Part shown: in pieces, positions 26,323 through 34,500 of the stretch | How positions within the stretch are numbered: the first letter of the stretch is position 1 | Layout: each line of letters begins with the position of its first letter | Assembly (NCBI RefSeq): GCF_002556545.1 | Contig: NZ_CP022685.1 | Coordinates: 3,691,001-3,755,000, forward strand | From: Streptomyces formicae | Lineage (GTDB): Bacteria > Actinomycetota > Actinomycetes > Streptomycetales > Streptomycetaceae | DNA: 64,000 nucleotides | Direction of reading: 5' to 3' | Translations under genes and position numbers: made by a program | The notes under the pieces: generated by a model | What the model was told of the DNA's origin: nothing | What the model saw: the letters and a program-made list of their open reading frames with translations, nothing else | The model's database searches: none

Positions 26323-26487
26323 ATGAAGGCCCTGCTCTGGCTCGTCCTCGCGGCCGCTCTCGTCGTCAACGTCATGACCAGCTTCGCCTTCGACGGCGTG
26401 CAGCAGGTCCTGATCAGCGTCGGTACGGGCGTCGTGGCGCTCGGCACCGGGGTGAGCCTGTACCTGACCCGCCGCCGCGACGCCTGA
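26323..26487 (+). CDS. Small single-span membrane protein, paralogue of 24151-24324
   Basis: This is a 54-residue protein with ATG 8 bases after a strong GGAAGGAAG site. The hydrophobic segment LLWLVLAAALVVNVM is followed by TSFAFDGVQQVLISVGTG and a basic end TRRRD. It is clearly homologous to the 57-residue protein at 24151; conserved positions are MK, LLWL, VN, FDG, QQ, LIS and TG. It is divergent from the kinase operon with the shared site between them, so it may be co-regulated by that two-component system. I know of no characterised family. A role as a sensor-modulating or envelope-stress peptide is speculative. Confidence 0.8.
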   Translation: MKALLWLVLAAALVVNVMTSFAFDGVQQVLISVGTGVVALGTGVSLYLTRRRDA

Positions 26488-26513
26488 GGCCCACCGGCGC
26501 CCGGAGCCCCGCC

Positions 26514-27134
26514 TCAGAGCGCCCGGAGCGCCGCGGCCGTGGCCGTGGCGAGACTGCCCAGATAGCCCTTGGGCAGCTTCGCCCGCACCACCACCGACCG
26601 CCAGTAGAGCGGCCCCGACACGAGGTCGAGCGCGAGGTCCTCGTCGGCCCCTTCGCGCACCTCGCCCCGCGCGACGGCGGCGGCCACGATGCCGCTCGCG
26701 ACCCCGTGCTGCCCCTCTCGCAGCGCCTTCTGCAACGCCTCGGCGATCTCCGGGTTGCGGGCGGCCTCGGCCTGGAGGTCGGGGATGATCTGCGAGGCCA
26801 CGGGGTGCCGCAGCGCCCGTGACGTCACCTCGTAGAGCAGCCGCAGATCACTCTCCAGGGAGCCCGTGTCGGGCGCCGGGAGGCCCTGCACCGCTATCGC
26901 GGAGACGAGGTCGAGGACGAGGTGCAGCTTGGAGCGCCAGCGCCGGTAGACGGCGGTCTTGCCGACCCCGGCGCGCCGCGCGATGCCCTCGATGGACATG
27001 CGCGCGTAGCCGACGGCGGCGAGCTCTTCGAAGACGGCGGCCCTGATGGCCTCGGTCACGTCCTCGCGGAGCACGGCGGCCCCGGCGGGCGCCCTGCGGC
27101 GCGGCTGTTCACCTGATGGCCTGCTCGTCGTCAT
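26514..27134 (-). CDS. TetR-family transcriptional regulator
   Basis: This protein has 206 residues from ATG 27134. A longer start at 27155 is possible but would overlap the operator-like repeats. The N-terminal helix-turn-helix reads VGYARMSIEGIARRAGVGKTAVYRRWRS, cut here into its usual parts: recognition helix GVGKTAVYRRW after the first helix SIEGIARRA. The C-terminal ligand domain is of the TetR_C class with GPLYWRSVV near the end. It is divergent from the polysaccharide exporter permease, so control of that exporter and of itself is the simplest inference. The ligand is unknown. Confidence 0.9.
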   Translation of the reverse strand: MTTSRPSGEQPRRRAPAGAAVLREDVTEAIRAAVFEELAAVGYARMSIEGIARRAGVGKTAVYRRWRSKLHLVLDLVSAIAVQGLPAPDTGSLESDLRLLYEVTSRALRHPVASQIIPDLQAEAARNPEIAEALQKALREGQHGVASGIVAAAVARGEVREGADEDLALDLVSGPLYWRSVVVRAKLPKGYLGSLATATAAALRAL

Positions 27135-27154
27135 GCGAACAGCATAAAGCGCCA

Positions 27155-27214
27155 CGACGATACGGTTGCGTTCCGACGTACCGTCGCCCTAGTCTCGACG
27201 TTGCGACGATACGG
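27155..27214. promoter_or_regulatory. Repeated operator half-sites between tetR and exporter
   Basis: CGACGATACG (27155-27164), its near complement CGTACCGTCG (27177-27186, 9 of 10) and another CGACGATACG (27204-27213) lie between the divergent tetR and permease starts. The first and third share an extra G. They are candidate TetR-type operators. Confidence 0.6.
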
Positions 27215-27283
27215 GCCCGTCCCGACGTTCGCCTCTGCTTCCCCGAGCCTTCTCCGAGGCTTCCCCGAGCGAAAGCGACGGAC

Positions 27284-28204
27284 GTGAGCCAGGTCCTCGA
27301 CGCACCGCCTCCCACAGCAGCCCCCGCCGACCAGGGCCTGACCCCCGCCGAGCTGGCCGCCAAGTACGGCCTGACCGTCAGCGGCGCCCGCCCCTCCCTG
27401 CCCGCCTACGTCCGGCAGCTGTGGCAGCGCCGCCACTTCATCACCGCCTTCTCCACCGCCAAGCTCACCGCCCAGTACAGCCAGGCGAAGCTCGGCCAGC
27501 TCTGGCAGATCATGACGCCGCTGCTCAACGCGGCGGTCTACTACTTCATCTTCGGCGTCCTGATGAACACCAAGCGGGACGTCGAGGACTACGTCCCGTT
27601 CCTGGTCACCGGCGTCTTCGTCTTCACCTTCACCCAGCAGTCCGTGCTCGCGGGCACCCGCGCCATCTCCGGCAGCCTCGGCCTGGTGCGCGCCCTGCAC
27701 TTCCCGCGCGCCTCGCTGCCCATCTCGTACTGCCTGCAACAGCTCCAACAGCTGTTGTTCTCGATGTGCGCGCTCCTGGTGATCCTGCTCTGCTTCGGCG
27801 TCCCGCCCACGCCCGCCTGGCTCCTGGTGCTCCCGGCGCTCGCGCTCCAGTTCACCTTCAACACCGGCCTCGCACTGGTGATGGCGAGGATCGGCAGCAA
27901 GACACCGGACATCGCGCAGCTGATGCCGTTCGTGCTGCGCACCTGGATGTACGCGTCCGGGGTGATGTGGAGCCTCGACGCGGTCCTCAAGGGCCGCGAC
28001 CTGCCGCACCTGGTGACCACGCTCCTGGAGTGCAACCCCGCGGCCGTCTACATCGACCTGATGCGGTTCGCGCTGATCGACACCTTCCACCACGACCAGC
28101 TGCCGCACCACGTGTGGGCCTGGGCGGTGGGCTGGGCGGTGCTCGCCGGACTCGGCGGGTTCATCTACTTCTGGAAGGCAGAGGAGACCTACGGCCGTGG
28201 CTGA
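27284..28204 (+). CDS. Polysaccharide/teichoic acid ABC-2 export permease (TagG-like)
   Basis: This protein has 306 residues from GTG 27284, the only good start before the conserved region. The frame stays open upstream, but through the operator repeats. The N-terminal ~45 residues include the short TPAELAAKYGLTVSG segment. The ABC2_membrane domain has about six helices. The amphipathic QLWQRRHFITAFSTAKL and the QYSQAKLGQLWQIMTPLLNA start are typical of TagG/RfbA-type permeases. GVMWSLD and LLECNPAAVYIDLMR appear near the C-terminus. It pairs with the ATPase that overlaps it by 8 bp. It should export undecaprenyl-linked polymer made by the surrounding transferases. Upstream repeats suggest control by the divergent TetR protein. 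Confidence 0.93.
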   Translation: MSQVLDAPPPTAAPADQGLTPAELAAKYGLTVSGARPSLPAYVRQLWQRRHFITAFSTAKLTAQYSQAKLGQLWQIMTPLLNAAVYYFIFGVLMNTKRDVEDYVPFLVTGVFVFTFTQQSVLAGTRAISGSLGLVRALHFPRASLPISYCLQQLQQLLFSMCALLVILLCFGVPPTPAWLLVLPALALQFTFNTGLALVMARIGSKTPDIAQLMPFVLRTWMYASGVMWSLDAVLKGRDLPHLVTTLLECNPAAVYIDLMRFALIDTFHHDQLPHHVWAWAVGWAVLAGLGGFIYFWKAEETYGRG

Positions 28205-28988
28205 CTCCCGGGCAGGCGCCCCCACCGTCATCGTCGACCAGGTCGACATCGTCTACCGCGTGCACGGCGCGGGAGCCACCGCGGGCCGGGGCAGCGCGAC
28301 CGCCGCGCTCGGCCGCATCCTCAAGCGCGGCAAGGGCGAATCCCCCGGCGTACGCAAGGTGCACGCGGTCAAGAAGGTCTCGTTCACCGCCTACAAGGGC
28401 GAGGCCATCGGGCTCATCGGCACCAACGGCTCGGGCAAGTCCACGCTGCTCAAGGCGGTCGCGGGACTGCTCCCCGTGGAGAGCGGCCGGATCTTCACCG
28501 ACGGCCAGCCCTCGCTGCTCGGCGTCAACGCGGCTCTGATGAACGACCTGACGGGCGAGCGCAACGTGCGGCTCGGCGGCCTGGCGATGGGCATGTCCCG
28601 CGAGCAGGTCCAGGAGCGCTACCAGGAGATCGTCGACTTCTCCGGCATCAACGAGAAGGGCGACTTCATCACGCTGCCGATGCGCACGTACTCCTCGGGC
28701 ATGTCGGCCCGCCTGCGCTTCTCCATCGGCTCGGCCAAGGACCACGACGTCCTGCTCATCGACGAGGCCCTGGCGACCGGCGACCGCTCCTTCCAGAAGC
28801 GCTCCGAGGCCCGCATCCGCGAGCTGCGCAAGCGCGCGGGCACCGTCTTCCTGGTCAGCCACAACAACAAGTCCATCCGCGATACCTGCGACCGCGTGCT
28901 CTGGCTGGAGCGCGGCGAGCTGCGGATGGACGGCCCCACGGGTGAAGTCCTCGCGGCCTACGAGGACTTCACCGGCGGCAAGAAGTAG
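28197..28988 (+). CDS. Polysaccharide/teichoic acid ABC-2 export ATPase (TagH-like)
   Basis: This 263-residue protein starts at a GTG overlapping the permease gene. Walker A is GTNGSGKST (75-83). The signature is the YSSGMSARLRFSIG form characteristic of TagH/Wzt-type exporters rather than LSGGQ. Walker B is VLLIDEALATGD, followed by FLVSHN. It lacks the long C-terminal carbohydrate-binding domain of Wzt, as in B. subtilis TagH cores without the extracellular extension. It energises export of the wall polymer with the upstream permease. The stop is 6 bp from the stop of the convergent polymerase fusion. Confidence 0.94.
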   Translation: MADSRAGAPTVIVDQVDIVYRVHGAGATAGRGSATAALGRILKRGKGESPGVRKVHAVKKVSFTAYKGEAIGLIGTNGSGKSTLLKAVAGLLPVESGRIFTDGQPSLLGVNAALMNDLTGERNVRLGGLAMGMSREQVQERYQEIVDFSGINEKGDFITLPMRTYSSGMSARLRFSIGSAKDHDVLLIDEALATGDRSFQKRSEARIRELRKRAGTVFLVSHNNKSIRDTCDRVLWLERGELRMDGPTGEVLAAYEDFTGGKK

Positions 28989-28994
28989 CCCCGC

Positions 28995-31268
28995 TCAGCC
29001 CGCGAGCAGCTTGTCCGGGTCGTCGCCCGGGACCAGACGCAGGCCGGACGCGGCCTCCTCGCCCGGCGCGGGAGCGGGCGTGCGCCCGGCGACGGGCTCG
29101 GGGGCCATCTCCTTGCCGAGCAGCACCCGGCGCACGACGCGCTCCGCCGCGTTGCCGTCGTCCCACTGGCAGAACCGCTCGCGGAAGGCGGCGCGCAGCG
29201 CGGTGGCCTCGGCGCCGCGCCAACTGCCGCTCCGGAACACCTCGATGAGCTCGTCCTCGTCCGTGGCGATGACGCCCGGCGTCTCGCCCGGCTTGCCGGA
29301 GAGCAGGTCGAAGGTGACGCCGCGCGACTTGACGTAGACGTCCCAGTCGTCGGCGTAGGTGATGATCGGGCGGTCGAGGTTGGCGTAGTCGAACATGATC
29401 GACGAGTAGTCCGTGATCAGCGCGTCGGCGGCCAGGTTCAGCTCCTCGACGACCGGGTACGCCGACACGTCGATCAGCGCGCCCTCGTCCTCCAGGCGCG
29501 CGAGCTGCGGGTCCGCACCGTAGAAGTAGTGGGTGCGCACGAGCAGGACGACGTCGGGGCCGAGCTCCTGGGCGACCTTGGCGAGGTCGAGGCGCGGGAT
29601 GAAGCCCGCCTGGTAGTCGCGCACGGTCGGCGCGTACAGGACGGCGGTCTTGCCCGGCTCGATGCCGAGCTTCTCGCGGATCGCGGCCACGTCGTCCGCG
29701 CCCGCCCGGTAGTACACGTCGTTGCGCGGGTAGCCGGAGTTGACCGACTCGAAGGCGCAGGGGTAGACGCGCTCCCACTCCTCGGTGGTGTGCTGGTTGG
29801 AGGAGACGCTGAAGTCCCAGCGGTCCGCGCGCTCGAGGAGCTTGCGGAAGCTCATGCCCTTGGCGGCCGCGGGGTAGCGCTGCTGGTCGATGCCCATGCG
29901 CTTGAGCGGCGTGCCGTGGTGGGTCTGGAGGTAGACCTGGCCCGGGCGCTTGATCACGCGGTCGGGGAAGTTGACGTTGTTCACGAAGTACTTGGCGCGG
30001 GCCATCACCTCCCAGTAGCGGGGGGTGTTGGCGACCACGTAGTCGATGCCCTCGGGGACCTGGTCCTCCAGGGACTTCTTGACGACCCACACCCCGTGCA
30101 CGTTCGGGGCGAGCTCCTTGGCCTTCTCGTACACGGCCAGCGGGTTGCAGGACGGCAGGCGGTACCAGTAGGCCGCGTACACCGCGAGGTTCTCGTCGAT
30201 GGGGCGCTGGCGCTGGAGCTGGTAGTACGTCGCGTACGCGCGCTTGCCGACCTTGTTCTTGGTCTTGCGCGCCTTGGCGCGGCCCTTCACATAGCCGCTG
30301 TTGACCAGCTTGAGCCCCTGGAAGGCGCGGTACGAACCGCGGCCCACCGCGTGGAACTTGGCGCCCTGTATGCCCTCGGGAACCTCGAAACCGGCGGGCA
30401 GGTAGCGGCGGTAGTGCGCGGCCGCCTTGCCGAAGAACTCGGCGCGGGCGTTCGGCGGCACCCGGTCCGGGCGGCTGAGGATGAAGAGGTAGTGGTCGAT
30501 CATGTGCTCGAACATGAACGCGCGCCACCGGTGCAGCTCGGGGCGCTCCTCGATGAAGCGGAACAGGCGCTCGTACGTGGCGAACACGGCGAAGTGCTCA
30601 CGGCTCGGCGTGCGCAGCGCGTTGCCCTGGCGGCGCTGGCGGTAGTGCACGCAGACGCGGTCGAGCAGGGAGATGCTGGCGGCCGTGAAGAGCGACTCGT
30701 AGACGACGACCGCGTCCTCGTAGAAGCCCTCGGGGAAGCTGAAGCCGCCCTCCAGGTAGAACTCCCTGCGGTACGCCTTGTTCCACACGACCGTGAACAG
30801 GTCGAGCAGCTCGGGGCGTTCGGCGATCGTGAAGACGTCCGGGCCCGGCTCGGCGAACAGGTCGGCGTCGCGGTTGCGCCGCTCGCCGTTCCACCAGAAC
30901 GTGCGCGCGTAGTCGTACAGGACCATGTCGGGGCGACCCGTCGCGTCGATCCGCTCGACGATCGCCTCCAGGGCGCCCGGCACGAGGGTGTCGTCGCTGT
31001 CCAGGAAGAGCAGGTACTCGCCCTTGGCCCGCGCGACGCCCGTGTTCCGGGCGTTGCCTATGCCGCCGTTCTTCTCCTGGTGGACGGCGATGACGCGCAG
31101 GTCGCGTGCCGCGTACTCGTCGAGGATCGCTCCGGAGCCGTCCGGGGACAGGTCGTCGACCGCGATCAGCTCGAAGTCCCCGTAGCTCTGCGAGAGCACT
31201 GAGTCGAGGCACTCGCGGAGGTATCCCTGAACTTTGTAGACAGGGACGACAATGCTGATCCGTGGCAT
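28995..31268 (-). CDS. GT2 / TagF-type glycerophosphotransferase fusion
   Basis: This protein has 757 residues from ATG 31268, which follows a GAGGAG site. Residues 1 to about 250 are GT2, with ISIVVPVYKVQGYL, AVDDLSPDGS, LDSDDTLV and the WNKAYRREFYL acceptor motif. The glycerophosphotransferase domain has QTHHGTPLKRMG near 448 and LITDYSSIMFDYANLDRP near 619. Sequence wording is closest to the fusion at 8484 (the same YLRECLDSVL and THHGTPLK phrases). It is convergent with the exporter TagG/TagH pair, so synthesis and export genes are adjacent. It may be the main-chain polymerase, but the four paralogues cannot be ranked from sequence alone. Confidence 0.92.
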   Translation of the reverse strand: MPRISIVVPVYKVQGYLRECLDSVLSQSYGDFELIAVDDLSPDGSGAILDEYAARDLRVIAVHQEKNGGIGNARNTGVARAKGEYLLFLDSDDTLVPGALEAIVERIDATGRPDMVLYDYARTFWWNGERRNRDADLFAEPGPDVFTIAERPELLDLFTVVWNKAYRREFYLEGGFSFPEGFYEDAVVVYESLFTAASISLLDRVCVHYRQRRQGNALRTPSREHFAVFATYERLFRFIEERPELHRWRAFMFEHMIDHYLFILSRPDRVPPNARAEFFGKAAAHYRRYLPAGFEVPEGIQGAKFHAVGRGSYRAFQGLKLVNSGYVKGRAKARKTKNKVGKRAYATYYQLQRQRPIDENLAVYAAYWYRLPSCNPLAVYEKAKELAPNVHGVWVVKKSLEDQVPEGIDYVVANTPRYWEVMARAKYFVNNVNFPDRVIKRPGQVYLQTHHGTPLKRMGIDQQRYPAAAKGMSFRKLLERADRWDFSVSSNQHTTEEWERVYPCAFESVNSGYPRNDVYYRAGADDVAAIREKLGIEPGKTAVLYAPTVRDYQAGFIPRLDLAKVAQELGPDVVLLVRTHYFYGADPQLARLEDEGALIDVSAYPVVEELNLAADALITDYSSIMFDYANLDRPIITYADDWDVYVKSRGVTFDLLSGKPGETPGVIATDEDELIEVFRSGSWRGAEATALRAAFRERFCQWDDGNAAERVVRRVLLGKEMAPEPVAGRTPAPAPGEEAASGLRLVPGDDPDKLLAG

Positions 31269-31489
31269 TTCGGGCGGAGCTCCTCGGGCAGGTGGGGCCG
31301 GAGTACAGGGCAGTGTGGAGATTTCCTTATAGGTACCTCCTTTCGAGTCTATGACCGTTTGATGAACTTCGCCGCCCGCCAAAGGTCCCGAAACGGACAG
31401 GAAGAAGGTCCCTGATCCGCCGAACACGGACACACCCCCGGAGGGACGAACGGGCAAGGAACGTGTCCCGTACGGGCAAGGGGGCGCCC

Positions 31490-31515
31490 CGAGCCGCAAG
31501 GCCCGGGACGCCCCC
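31490..31515 (-). terminator. Candidate terminator after glutamate dehydrogenase
   Basis: GGGGGCG (31490-31496) and CGCCCCC (31509-31515) can pair 22 bp downstream of the dehydrogenase stop on the minus strand. There is no U run, as is usual in this genus. The rest of the 269-bp gap 31269-31537 holds the promoter and leader of the fusion at 28995. Confidence 0.45.
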
Positions 31516-31537
31516 CCTTCACGTGTTCCGCCGCGCC

Positions 31538-34500
31538 CTACGAGTGCGTGCGCAGCAGCGTGCGCATCGTCCGCATCGCCACCGACAGGTTCGCCAGGTC
31601 GAACGCGTCCGAGCTGTGGATCTCCTCCAGGGTCGTCCGCGCCCTGCTCAGGATCGGCGCGTTCTTCTCCTCCCACGCCTTGAAGCGCTGCTCCGGCGTC
31701 GAGCCGCCGTTGCCCACGGCGAGGATGTCCGCCGTCAGCGCGGCGTGCGCCGCGTACAGGTCCTCGCGGATGGAGGCGCGCGCCATGGACTGCCAGCGGT
31801 CGGCCCGCGGCAGCTCGATGATGCGGTCCATGAGCTGGGTGATCCGCAGCCGGTCACCGAGGTCGTAGTAGACCTCGGCGACGTCCATCGGCTCCCTGCC
31901 CATCCGGTCGGCGACCGCGACGATGTCGAGCGCCGGGAAGGCGGAGGAGAACCCGGCGACGCGCTGGGCGAGTTCACCGGGGACGCCCGCGGCGGTCAGC
32001 TCGTCGCGGATGCCCTGGTACCACTCCAGGTCGGAGCCGCGGAGCAGGTTCGGCAGCTCGTCCCAGACCTGGGTGACGCCCGCGCTGAAGAAGCCGATGG
32101 TCTCGGCGAGTTGCAGCGGCTGCGGCCGGTTGTTGAGCAGCCAGCGCGTACCGCGCTCCACCAGGCGGCGCGAGTGCAGCCGGATGCGGGTCTGCACATC
32201 GGCGGCGACCACGTTGTCGAGTGCCTCGACCGCGTCCCACACCTCGCTCAGGCCGAAGATCTCGCGCGCGGCGAGCTGCGCCCGCACGATCTCCTCGAGC
32301 GACGCGCCCGTCTCCTCGCGGAGCCGGTGCAGGAAGGTCGAACCACCGGTGTTCACCGTGTCGTTGACCAGGACGGTCGTGATGATCTCGCGGCGCAGCG
32401 CGTGCCCGTCGACCTGGTCGGGGAACCGCTCGCGCAGCGCCTTGGGGAAGTACGCGTGCAGCAGGCGCCGCAGGTACTCGTCGTCGGGCAGCGTCGTCTG
32501 GATCAGCTCGTCCGCCGCCGTGATCTTCGTGTAGGCGAGGAGGACGGCGAGCTCGGGCTGGGACAGGCCGCGGCTGGAGTTGAGCAGCTCGCGGATCTGC
32601 CGGTCGTTGGGCAGGAACTCCAGACCCCGGTCGAGGTGGCCCTGCTTGCCCAGGCGGCGCATGAAGCGCTGGTGGGCGTGGAGCAGGGACGACGACTGGA
32701 AGATCGCGTTGGCCAGCGCGGTGTTCTGCGCGTAGTTGTTGCGCAGGACCAGGTGCCCGACCTCGTCGGTCATCTCGGCGAGCAGCTTGTTGCGCTGCTT
32801 GACGGTCATGTCGCCGTTCGCGACGACCGCGTTGAGCAGGATCTTGATGTTCACCTCGTGGTCGGAGGTGTCCACGCCCGCGCTGTTGTCGATGGCGTCG
32901 GTGTTGATCCGGCCGCCGGCCCGCGCGAACTCGATGCGGCCCAGCTGCGTCAGACCGAGGTTGCCGCCCTCGCCGACGACCTTGACGCGCAGGTCGGCGC
33001 CGTTGACGCGGATGGCGTCGTTGGCCTTGTCGCCGACGTCCGCGTTGGACTCCGCCGACGACTTCACGTACGTACCGATGCCGCCGTTCCACAGCAGGTC
33101 GACCGGCGCCTGGAGGATCGTCTTCATCAGGTCGGCCGGGGTCATCTTGGCGACGCCGGTCTCGATGCCGAGCGCCTCGCGGATGTGCGCGTTGAGCTGG
33201 ATCGACTTGGCGGAGCGGGGGAAGATCCCGCCGCCCGCGGAGAGCAGCTCCTTGCTGTAGTCGGCCCAGGAGGAGCGCGGCAGCTCGAAGAGGCGGCGGC
33301 GCTCGGCGTACGACGTCGCCGCGTCGGGCCGGGGGTCGATGAAGATGTGCCGGTGGTCGAAGGCGGCCACGAGCCTGATGTGCTCGCTCAGCAGCATGCC
33401 GTTGCCGAACACGTCACCGCTCATGTCACCGACGCCGACGACCGTGAAGTCCTCGGACTGGGTGTCGGTGCCCAGCTCCCTGAAGTGCCGCTTGACGGAC
33501 TCCCAGGCGCCGCGGGCGGTGATGCCCATGCCCTTGTGGTCGTATCCGGCGGAGCCGCCGGAGGCGAAGGCGTCCCCGAGCCAGAAGTCGTACGACTCGG
33601 CGACCTGGTTGGCGATGTCCGAGAACGTCGCGGTGCCCTTGTCGGCGGCGACGACAAGGTAGGTGTCGTCCTCGTCGTGGCGCACGACGTCGGCCGGGTG
33701 CACGACCTCGCCCGCCACCAGGTTGTCGGTGATGTCGAGCAGCGCGGAGATGAACGTCTTGTAGCAGGCCACGCCCTCGGCGAGCCACGCGTCACGGTCC
33801 ACGGACGGGTCGGGCAGCTGCTTGGCGACGAAGCCGCCCTTGGCGCCGACCGGCACGATGACGGTGTTCTTCACCATCTGCGCCTTCACGAGACCGAGGA
33901 TCTCGGTCCGGAAGTCTTCCTTCCGGTCCGACCAGCGCAGACCGCCGCGCGCGACCTTGCCGAAGCGCAGGTGGACGCCCTCGACGCGGGGCGAGTACAC
34001 CCAGATCTCGTACGCGGGACGGGGCGCGGGCAGGTCGGGGATGGCCTGCGGGTCGAACTTCATGGAGACGTAGTTGTGCGGCTTGCCGCTCTCCGTCTGC
34101 TGGAAGAAGTTCGTGCGCAGGGTCGCCTTGATGACCGTGAGGAAGGACCGCAGGATCCGGTCCTCGTCGAGTGAGGCCACCTGGTCGAGCGCCCCGTCGA
34201 GCTCTTCGAGGAGCCCGTCGGTCAGCTCGGTCCCGGCCCGCTGGTGGCCCGGCGACATGCGCGCCTCGAAGAGCGAGACGAGCAGCCGCGTGGTGTGGAC
34301 GTTGTTGCGGAGGGTGTCCTCCATGTAGTCCTGGCTGAAGGTCGCCCCGGCCTGGCGCAGGTACTTCGCGTAGGCCCGCAGGACCATCGCCTGACGCCAG
34401 TTGAGCCCGGCGCGCAGGACCAGCGAGTTGAACCCGTCGACCTCGGCGGCCCCGGTCCAGGCGGCGCCGAACGCCTCCTGGAAGCGCTCGCGGCCGTCGT

